A stretch of 64,000 bases of DNA from Chitinophaga sp. 180180018-3 (GTDB lineage: Bacteria; Bacteroidota; Bacteroidia; Chitinophagales; Chitinophagaceae): NCBI RefSeq assembly GCF_037893185.1, contig NZ_CP140772.1, positions 4,278,001 to 4,342,000 of the forward strand, given 5' to 3'. The translations under genes and the position numbers were made by a program. The notes beneath the pieces were generated by a model. The model was not told the origin of the DNA, ran no database searches, and saw nothing but the letters and a program-made list of their open reading frames with translations. Positions 38,001 to 45,864 of this stretch are shown here, in pieces; position 1 is the first letter of the stretch, and each line of letters opens with the position of its first letter.

Positions 38001-41000
38001 GGCAGGAACGCCTACGGTGGTGATTACAGGGGCAGTGGCATCATATGCCAGGCTTACGGTATTAGACGCGGTATTACCATTGTTACCGCTATTTATAGCT
38101 GCACCAGCTGCTACCTGCACAGTAACAGCGCCATCTGCCGCAGGTGTGATCAGGGCGGTGTAAGTGATATGATCTGTTGTGGCTACGTTACTTACTGTAG
38201 CATTGGTAGTCGTGAAACCTGCTGCGGTAAGGCCTGTTACCGCTTCGCTGAAGGTAGCCGTAACTGTAAACGCATGATTCAACGGGGATACTGCGGTAGT
38301 AGATAAAGTAACCGTTGGTACTACTGCGTTCACTAATACTCCGCTGGTATTACCTACATTCTGAAGGGTGAGTGCCGTATTATTAGTAGCATCATCCTGC
38401 ATGGTTGCACCGTTGAGCGCAATGCTGGCGCCCAGCGTGATACCGTTAAGATCCAGTTCTCCATTTTGTACAACGTACGTAAATGTTAAAGCATTCGTGC
38501 CGCTGCCGCCGGTGTAGGTGGCTTTACGGGTGGTTGTACCTATGATTACATCGAGTGAAGGTGTGCCTCCATTTACCAGCACATTTTCACTATAGTTTAC
38601 CGTGAAGCTCAGTGCCTGGCCTGCCTTGTAATAACCATTGGCAGGAACACCTACGGAGGTGATGGCTGGCGCCGTGTGATCGTAGGTAAAGCTCAATGTA
38701 TTGGATGCGGTATTATGATTACCGCCGATGTTAACTGCTGTATTTGCTGGAACACTAAGTGTTACCGGGCCGTCAGCTGTTGGTGTTACCAGTACGGTAT
38801 AAACAATGTTATTTGTTGTTGACAGGCTACTTACCGTAGCGTTGGCAACATTTATACCTGCTAAGGTAATTCCTGTCACTGCTTCGCTGAAAGTAATGGT
38901 CACCGTAAATGGTTGATTCAGTATAGATGCTGCTGTGGAAGACAATACCACTGAAGGGATGGAGGTATTTACAAATACATTGCCGGTATTACCTGTATTA
39001 TGCAGTGTCAGCACCGCGTCGTTGGTGGCTGCATCTTTGATGGTGCCACCGTTTAGTAACAGGTTATTAAGGCTGATACCGCTCATGGCCATATCCCCGC
39101 TCTGCACCGTGTAACTAAACGTTAATGCGCTGCTACCGCTTCCACCGGTGAAGGTGGCTTGAACAGTGGAGATTCCTAATACAACTGGCAGAGAAGGTGT
39201 ACCCGTTACCGTTACATTTTCACTGAAGTTAACGGTGAAGCTAAGTGATTGACCTGCTTTGTAATAACCGTTGGCAGGTACACCTACACTGGCAACTACC
39301 GGAGCAGTACCATCATAGGTAAGATTTAAAGTATTAGATGCCGTATTATTATTACCACCGATATTCACCGCTGCGGCTGCAGGAACAGTAACGGTAACTG
39401 CGCCATCTGCTGTAGGAGTGATCAGGGCGGTATAAGTGATATGATCTGTTGTAGCCACATTGCTCACGGTGGCGTTGGTAGCCGTAATCCCCCCCGCAGT
39501 GAAACCGGTTACCGCTTCACTGAAGGTAGCAGTAACCGTAAACGCATGATTCAACGGCGAAGCCGCTGTGGTAGACAATACGACAGACGGGATGGATGTA
39601 TTTACGAATACCTGGCTGGTATTACCTGCGCCATGCAGGGTCAGCACTGCATCGTTCGTTGCTGCATCTTTGATGGTGCCACCATTCAATAACAGGTTAT
39701 TCAGGCTAATACCGCTCATCGCCATATCTCCGCTCTGCACCGTGTAGCTGAACGTTAATGCTGTACTGCCGCTACCACCAGTGTAGGTGGCCTGTACAGT
39801 GGACGATCCTATTACCACCGGCAGGGACGGTGTACCCGTTACCGTTACATTTTCGCTGAAGGTAACTGTGAAGCTGAGCACCTGACCTGCTTTGTAATAA
39901 CCATTGGCAGGAACGCCTACGGTGGCGATTACAGGTGCAGTGGCATCATATACCAGGCTTAAGGTATTAGATGCAGTATTAGCATTGTTACCACTGTTTA
40001 CGGCTGCACCAGCTGCAACCTGCACAGTAACAGCGCCATCTGCCGCAGGTGTGATCAGGGCGGTGTAAGTGATATGATCTGTTGTTGCCACGTTGCTTAC
40101 TGTAGCATTGGTAGTCGTGAAACCTGCTGCGGTAAAGCCTGTTACCGCTTCGCTGAAGGTTGCCGTAACTGTGAACGCATGATTCAACGGGGATACTGCG
40201 GTAGTAGATAAAGTAACCGTTGGTACTACTGCGTTCACTAATACTCCGCTGGTATTGCCTGCATTCTGAAGGGTGAGTGCCGCATTATTAGTAGCATCAT
40301 CCTGCATGGTTGCACCGTTGAGTGCAATGCTGGCACCCAGCGTGATACCGTTAAGATCCAGTTCTCCATTTTGTACAACGTACGTAAATGTTAAAGCATT
40401 CGTGCCGCTGCCGCCGGTGTAGGTGGCTTTACGGGTGGTTGTACCTATGATTACATCGAGTGAAGGTGTGCCTCCATTTACCAGCACATTTTCACTATAG
40501 TTTACCGTGAAGCTCAGTGCCTGGCCTGCCTTGTAATAACCATTGGCAGGAACGCCTACGGAGGTGATAGCTGGCGCCGTGTGATCGTAGGTAAAGCTCA
40601 ATGTATTGGATGCGGTATTATGATTACCGCCGATGTTAACTGCTGCATTTGCTGGAACACTAAGTGTTACCGGGCCGTCAGCTATTGGTGTTACCTGTAC
40701 GGTATAAACAATGTTATTTGTTGTTGACAGGTTACTTACCGTTGCGTTGGTAACAGTCAGGCCTGCTAAGGTAAATCCTGTCACCGCTTCGCTGAAAGTA
40801 ACGGTTACCGTAAATGGCTGATTCAATATAGATGCCGCTGTAGAAGACAATACCACTGATGGTATAGCGGTATTGACAAACACGTTGCTGGTGTTACCTG
40901 CATTATGCAGTGTCAGCACCGCATCGTTGGTGGCTGCATCTTTGATGGTTCCTCCATTTAATACCAGGTTACCGATACCGATACCGCTCATAGCCATATC

Positions 41001-44000
41001 CCCGCTCTGCACCGTGTACTGGAACGTTAAGGTACTTGTACCACTGCCGCTAACATAAGGAGCATGTACGGTGGAACTTCCTATTACTACTTCCAGGTAA
41101 GGCGCTCCTGTAGTGATGACATTCTCGCTCAGGTTAACACTAAAGGTAAGCACACTGCCGGCTTTGTAGTAACCATTGGCAGGTACACCAACACTGGCAA
41201 CTACCGGAGCAGTGCCATCATAGGTAAGATTTAAAGTATTAGATACTGTATTGTTATTACCACCAATATTCACCGCTGCGGCTGCCGGAACAGTAACGGT
41301 AACTGCGCCATCTGCTGCAGGAGTGATCAGGGCGGTGTAAGTAATATTGTCTGTTGTGGCCACATTGCTCACGGTGGCGTTGGTAGCCGTAATACCCCCC
41401 GCAGTGAAACCAGTTACCGCTTCACTGAAGGTAGCAGTCACTGTAAACGCATGATTCAACGGCGAAGTCGCCGTGGTAGACAATACTACAGACGGGATGG
41501 ATGTATTTACGAATACCTGGCTGGTATTGCCTGCGCCATGCAGGGTCAGCACCGCATCGTTCGTTGCTGCATCTTTGATGGTGCCACCATTCAATAACAG
41601 GTTATTCAGGCTAATACCGCTCATCGCCATATCTCCGCTCTGCACCGTGTAGTTGAACGTTAATGCCGTACTGCCACTACCACCAGTGTAGGTGGCCTGT
41701 ACAGTAGACGATCCTATTACCACCGGCAGAGACGGTGTACCCGTTACCGTTACATTTTCGCTATAGTTAACTGTAAAGTTGAGCACCTGACCGGCCTTGT
41801 AATAACCATTGGCAGGAACGCCTACGGTGGTGATTACAGGGGCTGTAGCATCATATGCCAGGCTTAAGGTATTAGATGCAGTATTAGCATTGTTACCACT
41901 GTTTACGGCTGCACCAGCTGCAACCTGCACGGTAACAGTGCCATCTGCCGTAGGTGTGATCAGGGCGGTGTAAGTGATATTATCTGTTGTGGTCAGGTTG
42001 CTCACGGTAGCATTGGTAGCCGTGAAGCCTGCTGCCGTAAAGCCCGTTACTGCTTCGCTGAAGGTTGCCGTAACTGTAAACGCATGATTCAATGGAGATA
42101 CTGCTGCTGTAGATAATATTACCGTTGGTACCACTGCATTCACTAATACTCCGCCGGTACTGCCTACATTCTGAAGTGTAAGCGCTGCGTTATTGGTAGC
42201 AACATCCTGCATGGTTGCACCATTGAGGACAATACTGGAGCCGAGGCTGATACCCGTGAGCGCCTGCTCATCGGTCTGTATAGTATACGTAAATGTTAAA
42301 GCGTTGGTTCCGCTGCCGCTAACGTAATTTGCATGACGGGTATTGGCGCCAATTGTTACGTTCAGATAAGGAGTACCACCTGCTACAATTACATTTTCGC
42401 CATAGTTTACCGTAAAGGTCAGGTTATCGCCTCCGGTATAGGTCTTATTTGCCGGTACACTAACAGACGTTACAGCTGGTGGTGTCTGATCCAGTATAAT
42501 ACTCGCCTGACCTGTTAGTGAAGTATTCTGTACCCGGTCGCGTACCTGCACGTAAACGGTTTTGTTTCCATCTCCTGCCGGAAGGTTCCAGGCTTTGGTA
42601 GCAGCATAGTTTTCCCAGGCACTCCAGGTCGTATTATTATTGGAGAAACGCATCTGCAGCAGAGGATCAGCATCTGTATAAGCAAGTGTTAAAGTAACTG
42701 CTGTGGAATTGGTATAAGCTGCACCTGCATTTATTTGCATAGTGCCTACCGGCGCTGTTCTGTCTATGGTATAAGTGGGGCCAGCTGTATAAGGCAGCGG
42801 GGGAATAATCGTATTGGTAATGCCTGTACCATTCACATTTAATTTTAAAGTACCATCTCCGCTTCCAGTATTAATGGCTACATTATACACATTATTGTTG
42901 CCGGTGATGGAAGCAATATTTGCACCAACCGGGCCATTAGCCACCAGCGTGAATGCAGCAGGCGTTACATTGTCTGCCATATTACTGAAAGTAACGGTGT
43001 AGTTAACAGTAGCAAGTGCCGTTGGGCTGGAATTTACCGCTGTCACACTATTGATGCCAATAGTCGGTGGTGTAAGCACCAATGCCTGAGTGGTAGTGGC
43101 ATCATGAAACCCATCATTGACATATACCTTTCCGGTAGCCGTATCCGAAGTAATACCCCAGGGATAATCAGGGTAGGAGATGCCTAGCCCCGTGAATATA
43201 ACAACACCCTGACCTTGTTGGGTGGGATCTTTATACTTCACTACCTGTGCGGCAGTAGAACTGACTCCTTCCACTGTATACAACACATCTCTGCCATCAA
43301 TGCCCATGGAAACAACCGCTTTTCCAGAAGAAAGTACAGTTGGCGTATATGGAGGAATAGGTGTAGGTAGCCCTATAGTCGGCGTAAGCTTGATCAGGCG
43401 GCCACCACTATTATTCTCCAGAAAATCTGTCACGTAGATATTATTATGGGAATCAATGGCAAGCCCCCAGGGAAAACTCTGCGCTCCGGCAGGAGTGGGA
43501 AGATTGCTATAAACAACCGTACCGGAAGCGGAGCTGGCATCCACATTATAATCCACTACCTGGTAGTTAGCGCTACCATCATATTCTACTGTCCATACAT
43601 GATCATTAGCATCTATAGCAATAGCACTATAATATTTGCCGGATTGTACAACAACTGCACTATAAGGAGGCCCGGCAGGTGAAAGCCTAATGATCTGTCC
43701 ATTGCCGCTTAAAAAGGAATTCAATACAAAAACAGTTCCGTGTGAATTGACAGCAATACCCCATGGTAAATCATTCGCATCAAAAGTTAGTCCCTTATAG
43801 ATAACCTGTACGTTATTTTTATCTGCGTTAATGTATTTAGCTACTTCATAATCATTATCAGTAGCGTTATAACGTACTTCATAAATATTATTCTGCTTGT
43901 CTCTGGCCATGGCTGTATAATAGCCGCCATTATCCATAGTAGTGCTAACATATTGCGCCTTACCCAAATAACAGGTAAACAGCAGACAGCATAGAAGCCA

Positions 44001-44033
44001 CCATGCCTTCATACTTTTAGTAACAGGGATCAT
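35007..44033 (-). CDS. Giant Ig-like repeat adhesin, type IX secreted
   Basis: About 3008 residues. The start at 44033 (MIPVTKS...) or 44012 precedes the signal peptide WWLLCCLLFTCYLGKAQ; an upstream ATG at 44081 would overlap the previous gene. Residues about 30-320 look like an NHL-type beta-propeller (PWGIAVNSHGTVFVLNS, PWGLAIDSHNNIYVTDF). Then come Ig-like domains and, from about 515 to 2635, ten composite units of about 212 residues, each an Ig-like pair (VGVPANGYYKAGQ... and ...SPLNHAFTVTATFSEAVTGF). A cadherin-like stretch and the gliding-motility C-terminal domain (LLTPNGDGKNDKW...) close it, marking type B export by the type IX system. It is likely a surface adhesin, with PorP/SprF encoded next door. 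Confidence 0.93.
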   Translation of the reverse strand: MIPVTKSMKAWWLLCCLLFTCYLGKAQYVSTTMDNGGYYTAMARDKQNNIYEVRYNATDNDYEVAKYINADKNNVQVIYKGLTFDANDLPWGIAVNSHGTVFVLNSFLSGNGQIIRLSPAGPPYSAVVVQSGKYYSAIAIDANDHVWTVEYDGSANYQVVDYNVDASSASGTVVYSNLPTPAGAQSFPWGLAIDSHNNIYVTDFLENNSGGRLIKLTPTIGLPTPIPPYTPTVLSSGKAVVSMGIDGRDVLYTVEGVSSTAAQVVKYKDPTQQGQGVVIFTGLGISYPDYPWGITSDTATGKVYVNDGFHDATTTQALVLTPPTIGINSVTAVNSSPTALATVNYTVTFSNMADNVTPAAFTLVANGPVGANIASITGNNNVYNVAINTGSGDGTLKLNVNGTGITNTIIPPLPYTAGPTYTIDRTAPVGTMQINAGAAYTNSTAVTLTLAYTDADPLLQMRFSNNNTTWSAWENYAATKAWNLPAGDGNKTVYVQVRDRVQNTSLTGQASIILDQTPPAVTSVSVPANKTYTGGDNLTFTVNYGENVIVAGGTPYLNVTIGANTRHANYVSGSGTNALTFTYTIQTDEQALTGISLGSSIVLNGATMQDVATNNAALTLQNVGSTGGVLVNAVVPTVILSTAAVSPLNHAFTVTATFSEAVTGFTAAGFTATNATVSNLTTTDNITYTALITPTADGTVTVQVAAGAAVNSGNNANTASNTLSLAYDATAPVITTVGVPANGYYKAGQVLNFTVNYSENVTVTGTPSLPVVIGSSTVQATYTGGSGSTALTFNYTVQSGDMAMSGISLNNLLLNGGTIKDAATNDAVLTLHGAGNTSQVFVNTSIPSVVLSTTATSPLNHAFTVTATFSEAVTGFTAGGITATNATVSNVATTDNITYTALITPAADGAVTVTVPAAAAVNIGGNNNTVSNTLNLTYDGTAPVVASVGVPANGYYKAGSVLTFSVNLSENVITTGAPYLEVVIGSSTVHAPYVSGSGTSTLTFQYTVQSGDMAMSGIGIGNLVLNGGTIKDAATNDAVLTLHNAGNTSNVFVNTAIPSVVLSSTAASILNQPFTVTVTFSEAVTGFTLAGLTVTNATVSNLSTTNNIVYTVQVTPIADGPVTLSVPANAAVNIGGNHNTASNTLSFTYDHTAPAITSVGVPANGYYKAGQALSFTVNYSENVLVNGGTPSLDVIIGTTTRKATYTGGSGTNALTFTYVVQNGELDLNGITLGASIALNGATMQDDATNNAALTLQNAGNTSGVLVNAVVPTVTLSTTAVSPLNHAFTVTATFSEAVTGFTAAGFTTTNATVSNVATTDHITYTALITPAADGAVTVQVAAGAAVNSGNNANTASNTLSLVYDATAPVIATVGVPANGYYKAGQVLSFTVTFSENVTVTGTPSLPVVIGSSTVQATYTGGSGSTALTFSYTVQSGDMAMSGISLNNLLLNGGTIKDAATNDAVLTLHGAGNTSQVFVNTSIPSVVLSTTAASPLNHAFTVTATFSEAVTGFTAGGITATNATVSNVATTDHITYTALITPTADGAVTVTVPAAAAVNIGGNNNTASNTLNLTYDGTAPVVASVGVPANGYYKAGQSLSFTVNFSENVTVTGTPSLPVVLGISTVQATFTGGSGSSALTFSYTVQSGDMAMSGISLNNLLLNGGTIKDAATNDAVLTLHNTGNTGNVFVNTSIPSVVLSSTAASILNQPFTVTITFSEAVTGITLAGINVANATVSSLSTTNNIVYTVLVTPTADGPVTLSVPANTAVNIGGNHNTASNTLSFTYDHTAPAITSVGVPANGYYKAGQALSFTVNYSENVLVNGGTPSLDVIIGTTTRKATYTGGSGTNALTFTYVVQNGELDLNGITLGASIALNGATMQDDATNNTALTLQNVGNTSGVLVNAVVPTVTLSTTAVSPLNHAFTVTATFSEAVTGLTAAGFTTTNATVSNVATTDHITYTALITPAADGAVTVQVAAGAAINSGNNGNTASNTVSLAYDATAPVITTVGVPANGYYKAGQVLSFTVTFSENVTVTGTPSLPVVIGSSTVQATYTGGSGSTALTFSYTVKSGDMAMSGINLSNLLLNGGTIKDAATNDAVLTLHGTGNTSQVFVNTSIPSVVLSTTATSPLNHAFTVTATFSEAVTGFTAGGITATNATVSNVATTDHITYTALITPTADGAVTVTVPAAAAVNIGSNNNTASNTLNLTYDGTAPVVASVGVPANGYYKAGQSLSFTINFSEKVTVTGTPSLPVVLGTSTVQATYTGGSGSSTLTFSYTVQSGDMAMSGISLNNLLLNGGTIRDAATNDAVLTLHNTGNTGNVFVNTSIPSVVLSSTAASILNQPFTVTITFSEAVTGVTLAGLTVTNATVSNLSTTNNIVYTVLVTPTADGPVTLSVPANTAVNIGGNHNTASNTLSFTYDHTAPAITSVGVPANGYYKAGQALSFTVNYSENVLVNGGTPSLDVIIGTTTRKATYTGGSGTNALTFTYVVQPGELDLNGITLGASIALNGATMQDDATNNAALTLQNAGNTSGVFVNAVVPTVTLSTTAVSPLNHAFTVTVTFSEAVTGFATAGFTTTNATVSNVATTDHITYTALITPAADGTVTIQVPAAVAVNSGNNNNAASNTLSLVYDATAPVITAGQTFDVMDNEAVGKFIGKVTAVEVMGVLQNWTLANDGSNGALAIDASGNITVKDAVKLKSESGTSVTLTVTVSDGLNTSIATPVTIRVLSSFVNKPPVLDPIADVNSCAITDAQTVQLTGASAVEPGQTYHFTIQSDKAFFDVLTVNDAGLITYKLKSSITGGVATITVTIKDNGGTANGGVDTLRRSFAVTVHSLPVVNISSDKGNTISKGDVVLLTATGGVVYAWDQATGIIGDRQQAVLQVRPMVNTSYQVTATNIYGCSSTGKIDLVVNEDFKVDATNLLTPNGDGKNDKWVIRNLDSYPDNEVKIFDRTGRLVYQKRNYNNEWDGTVNGHVLAEGTYYYILTIKGGAKTAKGFITIVTTNNF
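36131..38035 (-). repeat. 1905-bp super-repeat, copy 1 (C-terminal)
   Basis: Codes for 635 residues, three composite Ig-like units of the adhesin. Identical anchor sequences recur exactly 1905 bases apart, for example CCTCCATTTACC at 36661, 38566 and 40471. Large stretches are identical at the DNA level, including silent positions, in all copies. Confidence 0.9.
38036..39940 (-). repeat. 1905-bp super-repeat, copy 2
   Basis: Second copy, with the same order of three composite units and no length change relative to copies 1 and 3. Differences from its neighbours are scattered substitutions. Confidence 0.9.
39941..41845 (-). repeat. 1905-bp super-repeat, copy 3
   Basis: Third copy. Its innermost composite unit (about 40870-41215) is more divergent than the equivalents in copies 1 and 2, as expected at the edge of an expanding array. 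Confidence 0.88.
41846..42485 (-). repeat. Partial, diverged fourth super-repeat
   Basis: Only the first of the three composite units is present, on the N-terminal side of the array in the protein. It keeps the period but has many substitutions, e.g. a changed YTGGDNLTFTVNYGENVIVAGG segment. Confidence 0.75.
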
Positions 44034-44043
44034 TGTATGGTCA

Positions 44044-45207
44044 TTAAATGCAGAGAAATGGATTTTGCCAGCCCGAAACACACTCGTTGTGTATTACTTC
44101 AAAAATCTTCGCATCAAAGCGCATCCCTTTTCCTTGTTCGAGAATAGTTTTATATATCTTATTACCTTTAGTGGTTATTTTCAAAATATTAGCATCAGGT
44201 AAGGCGAAACCTGAAGAGGGATAAAAATTCTTTTCTCCGCGGGGTCCACGGATAGTACCGGTACGCAACCGCTGTTTTACGGTATCCCAATCCTTTTTTT
44301 GCGCATATGGTAACAGCTCTCTCCACATAAGTCCTGCTTCATAACCCATCAGGGCATAAATATTAGCTGGTTGCTGTGCTGTCGACTCAAATTTCTTTAC
44401 AAATACCTGGTTGATTTTGTTCTCATCTTCTCTCAGCCACGACACAGAAGAATATACTTCAATATCCATATGCCGGATATCTTCCAGGATATCTTCATAG
44501 CCCATTGTTTCATTGATCAGCAAAGGGATTTTTTTATGCATACCACTACTGATCCATTTCTTCAAAAAATTAATCCCCATGGTACCGCTAAAAATAGCAT
44601 GTACATAAGGGGGAGGATCTTTTTGCCATTTTATAAAAATGTGATCCAGCTCCATTTTAAGTGGGTCCTTCTCATCAAACGGCAGGATACTAATACTTAC
44701 CTGGGTACCGCCTGCAGCAGTTAAGCCTTGCTGAAAAGCGGCATGAAGATGATAGCCACCTTCATACACCGGCGTGATAACATGCCCGCCATTCCCTTTT
44801 GTTTTTTGTGCCCAGTAGCCCAGCGCATATTGCGATTGCCATAACTGGTGAGATGCAAAAAAAATATCGGGGCTCAGGTGCGAAAAATGCGGGATATATT
44901 CTCCCATATCAAAAAAGAAAGCCGGCTTCTTTTCCCGCTCTACGTGCGGAATTAAGCCCGGCAATGCTTTATAGCTAATCAAACCGGATAATACATCCAC
45001 CCGGTTAAAAAAATACAGCTTACGGGCTGCATCTTCACATGCCTGCATACTGCCTTTATCCGTATACTCAGGAAAAAACTGGACAGTACGTTGCCGCGCA
45101 GGATCCAACCCCATTCCCAGCAACATGCCGGTAAGCAGATGAAGTGAATAATGCGGATATATACCCGAATAAGGAGTCAGAAAACCTATTGTAAGCGGCT
45201 GCGCCAT
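44044..45207 (-). CDS. Substrate-binding-protein-like protein, no signal peptide
   Basis: A 387-residue protein with the periplasmic binding-protein fold of the branched-chain amino acid type (Peripla_BP_6). The first strand begins straight after the start (MAQPLTIGFLTPYSGIYPHYS), followed by VDVLSGLISYKALPGLIPHVE and IYALMGYEAGLMWRELL. No signal peptide or lipobox is present, and no ABC permease or ATPase genes are nearby, so it is not an ordinary uptake component. It lies between the tail-collar gene (16 bases) and the giant adhesin gene (10 bases), in a tight operon. It may bind a ligand in the cytosol or leave the cell by another route; function is unknown. Confidence 0.75.
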   Translation of the reverse strand: MAQPLTIGFLTPYSGIYPHYSLHLLTGMLLGMGLDPARQRTVQFFPEYTDKGSMQACEDAARKLYFFNRVDVLSGLISYKALPGLIPHVEREKKPAFFFDMGEYIPHFSHLSPDIFFASHQLWQSQYALGYWAQKTKGNGGHVITPVYEGGYHLHAAFQQGLTAAGGTQVSISILPFDEKDPLKMELDHIFIKWQKDPPPYVHAIFSGTMGINFLKKWISSGMHKKIPLLINETMGYEDILEDIRHMDIEVYSSVSWLREDENKINQVFVKKFESTAQQPANIYALMGYEAGLMWRELLPYAQKKDWDTVKQRLRTGTIRGPRGEKNFYPSSGFALPDANILKITTKGNKIYKTILEQGKGMRFDAKIFEVIHNECVSGWQNPFLCI

Positions 45208-45223
45208 GTATAAAAATTAATCA

Positions 45224-45823
45224 TCAGTTTCTTGAAGGAAAAATACCCACTAATGCAATCAGGTAGCTAATACCGAGATAAGGCATCATGTTTTCATGAG
45301 GCTGACTACCACCTGCAATAGCAATAGGCGGATTTTTAGTAGTAATCGCATCTGCACTCAATGTGGTCGCATTAGGCACATCCACCGGTGCATATCCTTT
45401 GATAACGGAAGCAGTAGGGCCTGCACCCTGGGTTGGTAACTTAGCCGGTACAAGAGTGGGTCCCGGGATATTAGTGGTGGCGGCAGCGATACTGGCGGCC
45501 GGTGTTGATACCAGTTGCGTAGCATCGAATGTATGGGTATGCTGCGGCATCTGGTTGATCGCCAGCGTCACCGTTTCCACTCCACCTATCTGGCCCAGGA
45601 TGTAGTTACTTAGGCCATTTCCTTGTCCTGTGCCAACCGGTACTCGTCCTCTCAGATCCGGTAAGCCAAAGGTCGACGTGCCATTGCCGCCAAAAGTAGT
45701 ACCCAAAAGAGAAAACAAAGCAGTGTTCTGTGAAATGGCCATAATTTGTCCGTAACAGAGCGCCGTGCCCCTGATTGCAAAATTACCGCCGAACATAATA
45801 ATCATTGCGAGGTAAAGGTCCAT
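45224..45823 (-). CDS. Phage tail-collar domain protein, MdpB-like
   Basis: A 199-residue protein of the microcystin-dependent protein/tail-collar family. Typical are IIMFGGNFAIRGTALCYGQIMAISQNTALFSLLGTTFGGNG, then TFGLPDLRGRVPVGTGQG and a C-terminal PYLGISYLIALVGIFPSRN. Family members are trimeric phage tail-fibre parts or free bacterial proteins of unclear role. No other phage genes are present, so it is not part of a prophage. It heads a compact operon with the binding-protein-like, adhesin and PorP genes. No classical signal peptide is seen. Confidence 0.85.
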   Translation of the reverse strand: MDLYLAMIIMFGGNFAIRGTALCYGQIMAISQNTALFSLLGTTFGGNGTSTFGLPDLRGRVPVGTGQGNGLSNYILGQIGGVETVTLAINQMPQHTHTFDATQLVSTPAASIAAATTNIPGPTLVPAKLPTQGAGPTASVIKGYAPVDVPNATTLSADAITTKNPPIAIAGGSQPHENMMPYLGISYLIALVGIFPSRN

Positions 45824-45864
45824 AAGAGTGGTTATTAAAGGGTGAATATTGTTATAGGGAGATA

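Noticed and set aside
37536..39692. Two nearly identical 83-codon plus-strand frames (37536-37787 and 39441-39692)
   Set aside because: They are antisense shadows of the same position in two adhesin super-repeats; useful only for measuring the period.
36131..42485. CRISPR-like or satellite-like periodicity
   Set aside because: The period is 1905 bases, in frame and within one coding sequence; repeats encode Ig-like domains and lack short repeat/spacer structure.
44034..44081. Earlier start of the giant adhesin at 44081
   Set aside because: It would overlap the preceding gene by 38 bases and place 23 non-hydrophobic residues before the signal peptide.
45224..45823. Prophage, suggested by the tail-collar protein
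   Set aside because: No capsid, portal, terminase, integrase or lysis genes occur nearby; MdpB-like collar proteins are common outside phages.
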